The position numbers and the translations under genes are program-made. The notes beneath the pieces are model-generated. The model did no database searches, was not told where the DNA came from, and saw only the letters and a program-made list of their open reading frames with translations. DNA of 64,000 nt from Chimonanthus salicifolius (Eukaryota > Streptophyta > Magnoliopsida > Laurales > Calycanthaceae): the NCBI GenBank assembly GCA_013350335.1, contig CM023539.1, forward strand, positions 29,877,043-29,941,042, read 5' to 3'. This document shows positions 11,859-24,918 of the stretch, in pieces. How positions within the stretch are numbered: the stretch's first letter is position 1; each line of letters opens with the position of its first letter.

Positions 11859-14283
11859 TATACATCCAAACTCAAATTTTGCTAGTCCTCGAGCAAAACT
11901 AAACCTAAAAAAATTCTAAGACACAGAAATCCTATTCTAGACCAACTGAATAAAATGAAAATCCTAAGCTAAACCACTTTCGCTGGGACTCTCGATTGCA
12001 TTTAACGTATGCATCAAGCCTTTAAACCCCTAGCTCACCACTAGTGGACGAGTTATTGTCTCGTGATGGCTTGCAGTGATAATACCCACAAATATCAACA
12101 TATTTAATAGGAACACAAGGATGAGAGGTCTAGACATCATACAACTCTAAAATTCATTTTATAAGGTTTATACTTGGAGTGTAGTGTGTGCTTAGTAAAC
12201 ATTAAGATAGACTTCTTTTTTCCAAATAGATCAAAGTTTTGTTCACATCGTTGGAAAATGCACTTTGACTGCAAACCTCACTAGATATGTCTCTCGGAAA
12301 AATTAATACTCAGAGGTTTGGGTTCATTTTCTCTCAAGTATATGTGAGTAGAATTTATGTACTCAAAATCAAAGTATCTCACATATGTATTAACAAAGAC
12401 GGCTCATATCAAAGAAGATGAATCATCTTATGAATAGATGCCACTTTCCTGAGAACGTTGAGTCAAATACATCATTTCCTTTCTTTATTCTCCACATGAA
12501 ACACTCTATTTAGACCTAAGATCAATAGGACTTCCTTTTAGGACGAAATGTGGCTTGGGATCGGGTTAAATCAAAGAAGGATATAAGGCTCTAAAGATAA
12601 ATCCTTTGAATTGGTTAGAGGTCTTCATGATTTTGAATGGGATATTTTTCCTCTATTTTTTTCTTTTTGGCACTTTTCAAGGTATTTTATTTATTTTTCG
12701 TTTCTTTTTTCACATCTGTCTTTAGGTATCTGGATGTTTCCTTTTTTTTTTATGTTATTTTCTTTCCTTTTCTTTTTCATTTTCTTTTATTTTCTTGTGC
12801 CCTTGTTTTTAGAGTGCCATCTATTAATTTTTCATCTCTAACCTTTTCTAAGAATAAGTCAAGGATATTTTTTATTAGCTCATACTCCTGAACTGGAGTT
12901 GGGTATGGTAAACATGGCTAGTCAAGAAAGTAGGCTTATAAAAGGCTCAACTGGGGAACTATCAAGATACGATGACCAACAATAGGAAGGCTTGAAGGCT
13001 CAAACGTTCCAAAAATTGCCCAAATCATATCCTAAGTTTTAACAGGTGGTTTCTTTATTTCAAATAAATTCCAAAAAAATTCAGGTGTAATAACTCAATT
13101 TTGATGGCGTTCTTAGTAATATGACCAAGATGAAGGATAATGAGATCAACAACGACTTATTTGCACTACCAAAGAAAAATTAAATTGACTTATAACCCTC
13201 AGAAGAAAAGAATGTCTCTAAAGCTCACAGGGATTACTTGACTCTTGAATATTTTTCATTTTTAGACTAAACTTAATATGGCTATGTACAATGGTTTCCA
13301 AATATAAATCCTATAAAAATCTTTCCGGAAAAGTATGATATAAAGATCTCTATCTAAGTATTAATGTTAAAAATGTGACTCTTTTTACATCAGATTGTTA
13401 AAACGTAGGTAATCTTTTTCAAAATAAAAATTGGCAGTGTTTAAGCTCCAAAAGTCTTAATCCTCACCTACTCTTCTTTAAATGATTCTGACTATTTTTG
13501 TCTAAACAAGATTATGACTCGTTTAACATCAGATTGTCAAGACCTTTGTAAGCGCTTAGTCGGAAATCAACAATTCTCTGGAGTAGAAGTCGTCTCAATC
13601 TTTCTGAACTTACTCGGCCCTTGCATAGATCTAAATAGATTTGTCGGTTTCCTACAAGTCTACTTACTGTTGTCTCACAGCGGACACCATAATTTGATCT
13701 TATTCCATTACAATTCCAACATCCACATTTGTGACAGATACCTAGCCTCTTAGCTCTCCTCTTTGTAGCCAGAGTGCTTCGACCACAGAGAGGTCTGGGT
13801 TGCTCCTCTTGGATTTCCAGCTTCCTCACCCTCATAGCTAAGGAAATGATTTTCGTACACAACTATAGGGGAACTTGTGTTCTAGACAGACACAATGCAA
13901 AAATAAAAACTCGACCGTCTACGTGCATGACTTCTAATCCATTTCTTTAACAACAGTTGGCCACAAAGACAAAGGTGGATGATGGATGCTGATTTTTTTT
14001 TTTTAAATGAGCCTCAGTTATGAACTTACTCACTCCTAAGATTTTTTTTATGAAAATGAATGAATGACCTTAACCCCCAAACTCACATTGAACATTGTCC
14101 TCAATGTTCCCTAATCTACACTGGCCAGGTGTAAACAAAGAAATATCTTAGAAAACGAACAATCTAAGTATGAGTTGTACCATGGTATGAAATGACTAAC
14201 TTCTAGGCTAGATTGGCTCAAAGAAAAACTAGACTAAAAAAATAACAACTAGACACTGACGACTCTAATGAACTTAGACTAAC
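11859..14283 (-). other. 3' untranslated / former extra-ORF region of the Athila-type element
   Basis: Between the end of integrase and the 3' LTR lie 2.4 kb where many Athila elements carry an env-like ORF. Here I see only short frames, T-rich low-complexity DNA near 12640-12800, and one 116-codon frame listed separately. A weak polypurine-like stretch, GAGTTTGGATG on the minus strand, lies next to the LTR (about 11863-11875). Confidence 0.5.
13512..13862 (-). CDS. Small Cys/Arg-rich ORF of unknown function inside the Athila element
   Basis: A 116-codon open frame with a CHKCGCWNC cluster near the middle, followed by a basic, leucine-rich tail (SSERLRRLLLQRIVDF). I do not recognise a family. 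It lies downstream of integrase, in the position where Athila elements may carry an additional ORF. The rest of the element is riddled with stops, so an open frame of this length is slightly notable but may be chance. No function is proposed. Confidence 0.3.
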   Translation of the reverse strand: MCTKIISLAMRVRKLEIQEEQPRPLCGRSTLATKRRAKRLGICHKCGCWNCNGIRSNYGVRCETTVSRLVGNRQIYLDLCKGRVSSERLRRLLLQRIVDFRLSAYKGLDNLMLNES

Positions 14284-15560
14284 TTAGACATAGACAATTG
14301 GGCTGGTGGGTCTGGATAGAGATGATTGGGTAAGGATAAATGGGTTTGGGTAAATGAGAGGATAATGGATGTGCAAATTAGTTTGGTAAATTGGATCAAT
14401 GAACAGAATTTCCTTTGTTCCTTCTGGAGTGTAGGGCTCTAAAAATGGTTTCAAACATTGATCATTGACTTTGAAAGGATGACCATTTTTAGGATGCTTG
14501 ATCTGGATGGCACTATATGGAAATATGGTTGTGACGATGAATGGACCGGACCATTTGGATTTCAATTTTCCAGGAAAAAGATGCAACCTAGAATTGTACA
14601 ATAGGACCTTTTGAGCAATAGTAAACACTTTCCGGAGAATGTGTTTGTCATGAAAGATTTTCATTCGGTCTTTGTACTTTCTAGCCGCATCATAAGCTTC
14701 ATTTCTGATTTCTTCCAACTCTGCTAATTGAAGCTTTCTAAGTTGTCCAGCCGAGTCTAGAGCAAAATTGAAACGCTTGATTGCCCAGTAGGCTTTGTGT
14801 TCAATTTCGACTGGACGATGACAAGCCTTCCCATACACTAAGTGATAGGGTGACATTCCTATGGGTGTCTTGAACGCAGTTCAATAAGCCCATAGTGCAT
14901 CAGTGAGTCTGGAAGACCAGTCCTTTCGAGATGGATTGACTATCTTCTCAAGGATATCTTTGATTTCTCTATTTGATATTTCCACTTGTTCACTTGTTTG
15001 AGGATGTAGGGGGTAGCTATTTTGTGAATCACCCCATATGATTTCATCAATGTTTGGAATGGGCGATTACAAAAATACTTACCACCATCATTGATGATAG
15101 TTCGTGGAACACCAAATCTAGAGAAGATATTTTCTTTCAAGAAACAAGTGACAACCATGTGATCATTCGTTTTGCATGCCACTGGTTCTGCCCACTTTGA
15201 TACATAGTCAACTCCTACGAGGATATATAGATTGCCAAAAGACTTAGGAAAAGGTCCCATAAAATCAATTCCCCAAACATCGAAAAATTCAACAATTAAG
15301 ACTAGGTTTAAAGCCATCATGTTTCCGGCAGGATATACTTCCTAATTTTTTACATCTATTGTATGAAATATAGAAGGTATGGTATCACGAAACATGGAGG
15401 ACCAGTAAAATCCACACTGCAAAATTTTTCTAGTTGACTTTTTAGCACTGAAATGGTTCCACATGCTTGATCATGACGAAACTTATGACACTTTGTTGTT
15501 CTTCTTTAGGAATAGAACGACGAATAATTTAGTCCTCACAATACTTAAACAGTTATTGAT
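14284..15560 (-). pseudogene. Athila integrase (degenerate)
   Basis: The catalytic core is at 14940-15320: [24 protein letters not shown] and [20 protein letters not shown], giving the first two Asp of the DD(35)E set. It continues with KIATPY, then degenerates (ILKQVNKWK replaces the usual HPQ.NGQ.E block), so the catalytic Glu region is lost. After a frameshift the C-terminal part runs at 14284-14856 ([16 protein letters not shown]..., then [12 protein letters not shown]), typical of Athila/Tat integrases. The zinc-binding N-terminus (about 15330-15560) is only barely readable. Confidence 0.85.
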
Positions 15561-15599
15561 CATCCCAAATGAAATTTTTGACTTGTGCCTGAAATTTAA

Positions 15600-16396
15600 C
15601 TCTATCTTGTTTAGTCCAATGATGAGGCATTTGACTAGTCACAATATAATTAACAATGTCTGCGAATCATGGTACTTGGAAAGGGACATGAGTTGCTCGT
15701 CAGAGAAGGACTCAGTGATAGGACGATTATCTTCAGTGATCTCAGTTACCAATCTACACAAATGGCCTGCTACCACATTTTCGGAACCTTTCTTATCCCG
15801 AATTTCAATATCAAATTCTTTTAACAAAAGTATCCATCGGATCAGGAGGGACTTAGCATCTTTCTTAGAAAGAAAATACTTGAATAGATAACGACCTTCG
15901 AACCTACTAAGTAAGATTGAAATTTGTCTAGCGCAAATACAACTGCTAACATCTCTTTTCCATGGTGGAATAATGAAGCCAAACATCATTCAACGTTTTG
16001 CTAGCATAGTAGATAACATGAGGTAATTTGTTCATTTTTTGTCCTAACACGGCTCTTACTGCATAGTCAGAGGCATCGTACATAATTTCAAAAGATACAG
16101 AAAATTAGGTGGTTGTATGATTGGAGCAGAAGTCAAAGCAGTTTTAAATTTTTCAAAGGCTATGACACATTTTCATCAAAATTGAAAACGGCATCCTTAG
16201 TCAGGAGTCTATAGAGAGGTCTTGATATGTCACTGAATCCTTTGATAAACCTTCTGTAAAATCTAGCGTGACCTAAGAATGACCTAATCTCTTTAACAAT
16301 TTGTGGTTTTGGTAAATTAGAGATTAGGTTAACTTTGGCTTTATGTACTTCAATTCTTTTTTTCTGAGATGATGTGCCTAAGTATTATGTTTGATT
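15600..16396 (-). pseudogene. Athila RNase H (degenerate)
   Basis: The clearest part, 15639-15989, reads KYFLSKKDAKSLLIRWILLL then EFDIEIRDKKGSENVVAGHLCRL. This is the end of a Gypsy RNase H domain, where the family normally has ADHLSRL. The 5' half of the domain (about 16000-16396) is scattered over frames. Confidence 0.8.
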
Positions 16397-17338
16397 TCAC
16401 CATAAAGTGACATTTTTTTCCCAATTAAATACTAAGTTCTTTTCTTTGCGCCTGACTAACACAAGGGTCAGATGGTGCAGGCATTGGTCAAAAGTTGATC
16501 CAGAGACTGAGAAATTGTCCATGAAAACTTCCAAGAAACATTCTACCATGTCGAAGAAAATACTGATCATGCATCTCTGAAAGGTGGTATGTGCATTATA
16601 TAGTCCGACAGACATACGACGATAGACGAACGTACCAAATGGACAGATGAATGTTGTTTTCTCCTAATCTTCAAGAGTAACATAGATTTGGTTATAGCCG
16701 GTATAACCATCAAGGAAACAATAGAACGCATGATTGGCCAATAGTTCAAGCATCTGATCAATGAAAGGAAGAGGGAAGTGATCTTTTCGGGTGGCAGTGT
16801 TCAGCTTCCGGTAATCAATACAAACTCTCCAACCCGTTTGAACGCGTGTTGGAACTAATTCATTTTCCTCATTTTTTATTACCATGACACTTGACTTTTT
16901 CGGGACAACTTGGATTGGACTTACCCATGCACTATCTGAAATTAGGTAAATGATTGCAGCTTCGAGAAGTTTCAAAATTTCAGCTCTCACTACTTCCTGT
17001 ATTGGTGGATTTAACTGTCTATGTGGTTCCCTAGATGTTTTGGAATTTTCTTCCAGATAAATTTTGTGCATGACCACAGAAGGGCTAATTCTTTTGAGAT
17101 CGACAATGGACCATCCTATAGTTACATGATGATCTCTTAAAACAGTCAGAAGTTTAGACTCATGCTCAAAACTTAAGTCTGAAGCTATGATAATTGGCAA
17201 TGTGTTTAAAGGTCCAAGATATGAATATTTGAGAGTTTCAAGAAGAGTTTTGAGTTCTAATTTTGGTGGCTTCACAATAGATGGGACTGACACAGATGGA
17301 TTGACAGAAAGAGGTTCAAATTTGGTGATAACATTCAC
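16397..17338 (-). pseudogene. Athila reverse transcriptase (degenerate)
   Basis: The 16664-17338 frame holds the connector and RT fingers: LKLLEAAIIYLISDSAWVSP, IQVVPKK, GWRVCIDYRKLN, RKDHFPLPFIDQML, and CFLDGYTGYNQI with the first catalytic Asp. After a frameshift, 16397-16615 carries FQRCMISIFFDMVE and the active-site box FMDN where the family has F/YMDD. Loss of the second Asp by itself would abolish activity. It lies between protease (upstream) and RNase H (downstream) as in Ty3/Gypsy pol. Confidence 0.9.
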
Positions 17339-18235
17339 TTCATTGAAATTTAAATCTTTGTCTAAATTAGACAGTGATTTTTCTAATTGATCATTGCAAA
17401 TGGAGTGAAGGAAAAATTCATCAACTGAACTTTGAATTAAGTTAACCTCTCATGGATCATCTATGTAGAGAGGTTGTCGACAAAGGCCAAAAAAATTGAG
17501 TTTAGTTGTCAAATTTCAAAATGATAATCTAAGCATACCATTTTGGCAATTGATCACTGTTTTTACAGTGGCCAGAAATGGTCGTTCAAGAATGACTAAG
17601 ATATGTCCATTATCGTCCTGAGTTGATTGTGTATCCAATACCACAAAATCTACAGGGAATTAAAAATTGTCAACCCTAACTAGAACGTCTTCTGTCACAC
17701 TTCTGGGAATTTTTTCTGAGCGATCAGCTAACTATAGTGTGATAGAAGTGAGTTTCAATTCTCCCAAACCTAACTGCTTATAGAGAGAATATGGCAGTAG
17801 GCTGACACTAGCTCCAAGATCTAATAAGGCCCTGTCAATTGTGTATGTACCAATTGTACAAGTAATGGTTGGACATCCAGGATATTTATGTTTGATTGAA
17901 AATGTTTGTTGGAGTAGTACACTCGCATTTTCTGCTAGGAAAGCCTTTGTGGGAACATTGGTTCTCCATTTCACCGCACATAGGTCTTTGAGAAATTTGA
18001 CATACGAATGTACCTGATTGATGGCATCCAATAAAGGGATAATGATGCTGACATGTTTAAAAGCCTCTAGTATGTCACCATAAGGTACCGTTTGTTTTGC
18101 AGATAACCTATGAGGATATGGAGCCCTTGGTGAAAATGTTTTCATAACAGATAAATTCGATGGATTTTGGATAGGGGATGAACTCAGTGAGTTATATGAT
18201 TGCTTTAATTGATCATTGATTGATTCTTTGGGCAT
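17339..18235 (-). pseudogene. Athila aspartic protease region
   Basis: The 17732-18235 frame contains a retropepsin-like active-site block, ALLDLGASVSLLPYSLY followed by KQLGLGELK, near its C-terminal end. Upstream text (DALKH..., FLKDLCAVKWRTNVP) is the linker from gag common in Athila polyproteins. The rest of the domain (17339-17731) is interrupted by stops before RT begins. Confidence 0.75.
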
Positions 18236-19787
18236 TTACACTTTATTATCTACCTGTTTCCCTGATCTCAAGGTAGTAATTAATTTAACATCGTCTGGTT
18301 TGGATGATGAAAGTCCATACTATCCCTTAGGATTTGGAAAAGGTTGACTGGGAAATTTACCTTGTTCCCTATCACCAATAGCAGTGGCTAATTGTCCAAG
18401 CTATGTCTCAAGCTTGTGCATAGCCTGCTGGCTAGATTGCATGAATTGCTGCAATGTATCCTCAATCGAAGCTTTACGTTGTTGTGTAGGATAAGACTGA
18501 TTTGACTTATTTGACTGAGGTGGATGATATGATTGATTTTGAGATGGTGGCTGATATGGAGGTGGTTGAAATGACTGATTTTGATATTGCGGAAAGTTTT
18601 GATTCATTAGAGATTGATTCTGTCGCCAAGAGAAATTGGGATGATATCTCCAATTAGGATTATATGTAACAGAGAATGGGATTCCTTGCTGTCTTCCAAA
18701 ATTATTGAGTGCATTTATTTGTTCAGTTGAACACTCGGAATTTGATTTTAGGGAAGAGCAATTTTGAGTTGTTGTGTCCTAGACTAGAACACATAGCACA
18801 AAATTCAACATTTTGCTCCTATTGATGGATTCATGGCCTGAGTCATTACTAATGAGTAGATTTTTTTCGTTAGGTTTACGATTGCTAACTTAACGTCAAA
18901 ATCATTACTATCTTCATACAACCCCCTTTTCTTGAGGTTTGTGCTAGAATATCTTTCTTGGAAAAATCCTATCGCTGAGAATTTTCCGCCAATGTTTCCA
19001 AGAATGACCATCCATTGTTTTCAGTTAGCTTCAAAAAGTCCCCATTTTTCATAGACTTGACCATTTGACGGGTTGATGTAGTTAAACCATCATAGAAAAA
19101 TTGGACAAGTTTCCACATTTCAAAACTATGGTGGGGGCATTTTGCTAATATTTCTTTGAATCTTTCTCATGCTTCACAGAATTGTTCACTCTCCTATTGA
19201 TTGAAGTTTATCATTTCTTTCTTGAGAGCCTTTTTTTATACTAGGAAAAACTTATTAAAAAATTTATTATCTAGCTGATCCCAAGTGGTGATGGTATTCG
19301 CAGGTAAAGTATTTAGCCATGATCTCGTTTTTTCTTTGAGAGAAAAATGAAATAATCGAAGTCGAATAGATTCGTCAGTTATTCCTTGCATTTTAATGGT
19401 GGCGCAGATCTCTAAGAATTCTTTCACATGGAGGTACGGATCCTCTCTATTAAGACCATGAAAGGCTGGTAGTAGATGGAAAAGTCTTGGCTTAAGTTCA
19501 AAGGTAACATTGGTTGCAGGTACAACTATACCTTATGGTGTATTGGCTATGACTGGTGAGAAGTAATCTTGGAGAGTTTTTTCCATAACTTCTTCTGCCA
19601 TGAGAGATGATGGAGGAGTAGATGAGGTTGATGATGATGGTGAAATATGTGAATCGCCTATGTCTATGACTGAGCTGGACTGAGCTCCGGACGCAACAAT
19701 TGATGTACTGACGGGGAAGTGTAACTCTAACCAAGTGATTAGAGGAGTTATGTGACCAATGATGCATACACAGACACGATCATTCAT
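18236..19787 (-). pseudogene. Athila gag (degenerate)
   Basis: Translation from ATG at 19785-19787 (MNDRVCVCII...) passes through MAEEVMEKTLQDYF to an in-frame stop after ANTP, where the second Athila copy at 54840 has a Ser codon. The capsid part continues at 19236-19500: DPYLHVKEFLEICATIK, FSLKEKTRSWLNTLP, TWDQLDNKFF. Later pieces include a CX2CX4H zinc knuckle near 18800 (CAMCSSLGH) and a Q/P-rich tail at 18401-18607. It is broken by several frameshifts. It would form the virus-like particle capsid. Confidence 0.88.
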
Positions 19788-20689
19788 GGTAAAAAAAATT
19801 CACACAAGAAAATGTCTAGATCTAAATTGAAATTGCACTAATGCAATCAAAATTTTTATTGGTTAATAGGACCTTAAAATTTTTTTCTAGACTTGCTTTT
19901 ACTTTATTCTCCAAACAATCTAAGTTTTCAATGAGAGTTCAACCACAAGATGGCCAGGTAAGTTCCCAAGTAAGTAGGGGAGCACACGGCATTTCTTCGC
20001 AGCTTATCCTTAGGTCATGCTCGACTGCAATGCCTTCGGGACAGAACTAACCTTAGACACCATTCTTGAAGATGAACTAGTCATTGGTTCCAAAATTTGA
20101 TTTGAATTAAAACGGTTCCTAATGAGCATGAAACCCTAAAAAACTAGCCTAATGGTTCCTCAATTAATTTTATTACGAGATACATGAACCATTTTACTAT
20201 CTTATTTTTCTAGATATTATGAATGCAATCCTACTTTACCCCACAAACATCAAGCAAATATGCAAAACAATAATAAAACAAATCTAACTAATGCATGAAT
20301 CTAACATCCTAATATGCATAAGCAGTTTAATATGCAATTAAATTAAAGAACACCTTAGAAAATTTCTATATGAATGCATGATAAAATTGAAAATTAAAAT
20401 AAAATGATTAGGCACTCACCTTAGCCTAGCTTTCATGTTTTCCAGCAATTTTTTTTTTTAGCAATTTTCAAGCACTTTGCAAGCGATTTTCAAGCATGCA
20501 TCCTGCAAAACAACACAAGCAAATTGTGGTGTAGAGTCTAATTCAAAGAATGCATGATACATAAACTAAAAGAATTGTTCCTAATCTATAATTAAAGAAG
20601 GAGATGTGATATAATCTATAAACAAGAATTTCAAACTATAACAATATTATGAAAGTTAAATCAAAGTTCACCAAAGTAAAAATTTATTC

Positions 20690-20990
20690 CATGATTCCCA
20701 AGATTTGACATCTTATTTTGAAGATTTCATAAGTTAGATAGAAATTCTAATTTTTAGAAGGTTCTAAGTTTGGAAATTTTGCTAAAATTGGAAGGTTTCC
20801 AAAAATAGATTTTTCTAAAAATAGAAAACTCCAAAAATAAATTGATTCAAATAATTGAGATTTTCAAGAATTTCTTATTTAAGGTAACTTTCCAAAAATA
20901 GAAAAAAATCCATTTTTAAAGAGTTGACAAAAATAGAACTTTCCAAAACTAACATTTTTTCCTAAAAATAATTAATTTTTAAAGAGGACA
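20690..20990 (-). repeat. Degenerate TTTTTGGAAA / TTTCCAAAAATAGA word array in the Athila leader
   Basis: The untranslated leader between primer-binding site and gag is filled with variants of TTCCAAAAATAGA and TTTTTAGAA. The plus-strand relative shows the same texture at 53260-53690. It is non-coding. Confidence 0.6.
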
Positions 20991-21004
20991 TAATTTAATG
21001 ATTT

Positions 21005-21022
21005 TCCCCTACAACGGCGCTA
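21005..21022 (-). other. Primer-binding site of the Athila-type element
   Basis: On the minus strand TAGCGCCGTTGTAGGGGA lies a few bases after the 5' LTR. It resembles the tRNA-Asp-type site TGGCGCCGTTGCCGGGGA used by Athila elements, with a few changes. Confidence 0.75.
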
Positions 21023-21028
21023 AAAACT

Positions 21029-23196
21029 TGTTGATGGTTTTAAATTTGTAAATCTCGCAAGTGCACGAACATTCTTAGTATAGTATTGTGAGAGCGAGGT
21101 CTAACACAATGGAAAATCTCAAAGTATATGAATTTAAATTTATGTCCTCTAAAAAAGAATTGTTTTTAAGAAATTGAATCATGATATGATTCATGTATCT
21201 AACTTGGAAAACCAGCAAATAAAATGTGTGATTTCTTATCCTTATTTGGTGAATTAAATTTTAACCTTAATCATGATTAGGATTTCAAGTTACAAAATTA
21301 TTTACACATCTTTCTAACTTTAATTGAATAGATTTTTGAGAGAGTGTGATTAAAGAGAAACTAAAGAATTAAAGAATTAAAGTATTAAAGATTAGATTAT
21401 ACAAGATTTGGGTTAAAACAACTATTACACAACAAACATGAGTTAACATAATTAAATGGCAGAAAATTAAATTACATGAAAATAAATTATTGAAATTAAA
21501 TGTGCAATAACGTAAAGGTTGGCTGTTTGGAATAGACCGGTAATCACCCAAGATATGTAAATAAAGTAAAGGCTTAGATCTGAAATTCACGTAAAGATCT
21601 AAAATACAATTCATATTTATTAATAAAAAAGATTCACAACTTTTTAATTTAAATAATCAAAATATTATTAATCATGATTCAAGTCTTACAATTAAGATCC
21701 TAACTATTGCACACGCTCATGTTTAATCAAATAAATAAAAGTTGTACTCTTGAAATTAAAAATAAAATAATCATAAAAGTATTTTAGAAATTGGATGTTC
21801 CAGGGTTCTAAATAAATGCTTCACTTTATCAAATGGAAGAATTAAAGTACAAGGCTTGGAAGAAATTGCATAGAAGAAATAAAATTACAATGGAGAAATT
21901 GATTGCTCACTTGGAAATCATGTGGTGCTCTCTCTTCTAGTCCTTTCTCTAGCCTTTAGTCCTATTGAATTCCAAGTCATATTCGAATTTTACCCTTTGA
22001 GTAATGAGGTATTTATAGGTTTTGAAAAGAGATGGATGGCTTGGATTATATCAAGGTTTAAGGTGGGAAATCAAAGGCCTGGATTGGATCTAAATGGGAA
22101 TGGATGATGGGGATATAAGCTTGGATTTTAGGGTTGCACAAGGAAAGTCACACGAATTTGGTGTGGCTTTCCTTGGTGGCTAAGTCAAGGTGGAGAGAAG
22201 ATAAGAGATTTAGGAGAGAAAATAGGATTTGGATTGGCACTGTGAAATTCAAATTTTCGATGTAGTTTAAGGGTTTGTGCAATGAGATGATGAATGAATG
22301 GATGAGATTAAGAGATGAGATGAATGAATGGATGGATGATAGGAAGATGAAATGGAGGGTTGACTAGGTGTGAAATTCGAATGGATTGGATTGGGATTGA
22401 GAAAATCGTGTGGGGTGTTGTGATTGGGATTATGAGGTATGTTAAGATCTTAGGGATGTATCTAGATGATTTTTAGTCTAAGTACATGGAGAGGTTTTAG
22501 GTTGCAAAAATCATGGGATGATGATGTGTAAAATGCGCATGGAGGCTAGCTTGGATGGTGTGGATGTGAAGTTGGGTTATGGGTTTTGGACATAGGTAGT
22601 TGGGTTGGACTTAGGTAAATTCAAACATGGACCATAGAGTTCATTGAACTTGGGCTTTGGATTTGGATCTAGACCTCAACTCAAGCCCATTTGAATTAGA
22701 TTTGAGAGCTTGGGCCTTAGTTGGACTGAGTTTGCACACTGGCTTGGTCCAGAGTGTGAAATGAGCATGGGCTTGCATGTGGCTTGGCCCATTGAAGCTT
22801 TGTGGAGCATAGCTTGGCCCACTTGAACTGAGTCTTCGCCTATTGACTTGAAATTTAGGTTTTGGCACTTGGATTACAGCTTTTAACCTCTAGAATTAAA
22901 TAATTATTAGCCACTTTAAATCTAAAAATTATTAATTAATCATAAACTCTCATAACTAGGTCTAGATGAATAATTTACATGAAAATCTTAGAAATTGACA
23001 TAAAATAATTATAAAATTCTATGTCCTCTTTAAAGCTCTAAACTTGCAATCTTTGTTGTTTTAGCTTGATTTTCCTAAACTTTCTATTTTTTACTACAAA
23101 ACTGACAAACTACATTAAATGCATCATTATATACAAAATTGAGGATTAACTTACCCAATAATTAGGGGTAAAAATGTAATATTTCAATGCTCAATA
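21029..23196 (-). repeat. 5' LTR of the Athila-type element
   Basis: Starts TGTTGATGGTTT and ends TTTCAATGCTCAATA; the CA end is mutated to TA. A TATAAATA box on the minus strand lies at 22010-22017. Relative to the other LTR it lacks about 290 bp near 22550, with the junction in GCTAGCTTGG. It shows an intact version of the site where the family A solo LTR entered the other LTR. Confidence 0.9.
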
Positions 23197-24016
23197 GGTA
23201 ATCTCATTCTAGGAATGATTTCAGAGAAAAAAAACACATGTTTCATTACGAACTCCAAATGAGGAAGGATTAGTTGCTTACCCTATCACGTAAATTAACC
23301 AAATCCATGATACCTTAGCTTCCTGAAGCAAGGGGAACGAAAACCCCAAGGTTTTCTGGCTAGAAATCGCCTAGAGGGGTCAAACTGACAGGTCTAGGGC
23401 ACGGGAGGGAGAAGAAAAAATCGCCAGAGCTAGCGGCAAGAAGAAGGGTTTTGAACCTTTTGATTCGAGATCGTAGAGAAAGACATTTAACTTAAGTTTC
23501 TGCCATAGTCAACTGGTCGATACCATCGACTGGTCTATTCACAGACAGGTCGGTTATTTTGATGGGTCGACAGAACAAAGTTTTCTAGAAAATGTGCATT
23601 TTTCATTTTGATAAATTTTTGTCCTAAGGTTTGACAATTCATGGCTCATTCAAATCAAATACAAATGGTGAACAATATAGATGCCACTAGACTCATGTTA
23701 CTTCATCAAAGTAAACTTCATGTTTAAGAGCAATCAATCAGGTCATTCGTGTTAATCATGCACACATATTCAACATTCAAAAACAATGAAGATACTCACA
23801 TAAAAAGTCATTTGAAATGTGCCATGCCACAACACAATAGTTGTTTGAACTCACTTGAACAAAAGTCGAGTTCAACTACAATGGTCTAGAGATACACAAG
23901 TTAGGTTCAATTCTTAGACCAATGTAGGGCATGAGTGAGGTCCTATCCCTTAGGAATCCATACAAACTTTTGATCTGGACCTTTCCTCTCAAATCTTTGA
24001 ATTTTGGGCAGTTTGA

Positions 24017-24694
24017 TTATTCCAGCTTGATCATTTGGTCCAAATCCAAAGGTTTGATGCATGGCACTCTTATGTTGTTTCTAAAATAAGGAGATCTTAG
24101 CTTATCCCTTTTAGATTTTCCAATGATGGGATGATGGTGCTTTGCCTTAGGAATATTCTTATTTCTCAATTTGTCTACCTTCTTCTTTGCAAGGTATGAG
24201 ACTCCATAGGTCTTCTTCTTCCACTTGTTTGCACTTAAGTGACTATCATTTTTCTTACCAAAGTGCAACATCCTCAACTTGTATTCATATTTAAAATGAC
24301 CAATTTTATTACAATAAAGGCAAGTTAGGGAGTCATTAGGGGTAATGGAGACAACAAAACATTGTAAGGTCTTACCATTTTGAAGCTCCATATCTGAATC
24401 AATCTTCGATTCAGAAGTGGCTCCATTTCTTTTCACTTCACTCTCCTTATCTGAGTCACTTTCGGATTGTGATATGTTCACATACATTGGCTCCTTATCT
24501 TCTCCACATGATATTCGAGTGACACAAACCACATTGAGAGTGAGTTCACCTTTAACAGCAGTTACGAAATAAATACATGCATCTTTGCTACTAGGGTTGG
24601 ACTTAGCCAAAGAGGTAAACGGAGTGACGCCTTCATGCACTTCATAAACATTTTCTAAATACTTCCAAGTATCCTTGGCTTTTTCAATGTTCAT
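24017..24694 (-). pseudogene. Copia gag-like remnant with decayed zinc knuckle
   Basis: The frame begins MNIEKAKDTWKYLENVYEVHEG, the usual Copia gag UBN2-type text (AK.TW..L...YE). Just upstream, in other frames, ALNAI..GIS.KDLKR-type text can be read. Near residue 125 is CLYCNKIGHFKYEY, a CX2CX4HX4C knuckle whose last Cys is Tyr. Acidic and Lys-rich segments surround it. The central capsid part between the UBN2 start and the acidic stretch is largely missing. Confidence 0.65.
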
Positions 24695-24918
24695 GATGAC
24701 CTTTTAAGTCCTTTAGTGAGATACCACAAGTAATTGCATTGAGAGCTAAGAAATTCCATGACGTTTACGTCTCTCAACGTCATCCCAAAAGTTGTACAAT
24801 TTTGATCTTAACATTTTGTTTGACCCAATGATTATCTCTTCAGTGGCATGAGACCAATCTCTTACAATGGCATCCCAAGCAAGGAAGTCCAGAGACTAAA
24901 TTATGAAACCTTTCATCC

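Larger units (their letters stand above)
6219..23196 (-). mobile_element. Athila-type Ty3/Gypsy retrotransposon, nested in the Copia element
   Basis: LTRs at 6219-11858 (itself interrupted) and 21029-23196 are bounded by TGTTGA.../...TCAACA and a perfect GGTAA TSD. Reading the minus strand: 5' LTR, a primer-binding site resembling the tRNA-Asp type of Athila elements (21005-21022), gag with a proline/glutamine-rich tail, protease, reverse transcriptase, RNase H, integrase, then about 2.4 kb of mostly non-coding DNA, then the 3' LTR. The RT text (GWRVCIDYRKLN, RKDHFPLPFIDQML) and gag text (DPYLHVKEFLEICATIK) are characteristic of Athila. Net length without the nested solo LTR is about 13.8 kb. 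Stops and frameshifts occur in every domain, so it is dead. Confidence 0.92.

Noticed and set aside
12611..12891. Phe-rich small frames
   Set aside because: A product of T-rich low-complexity DNA.
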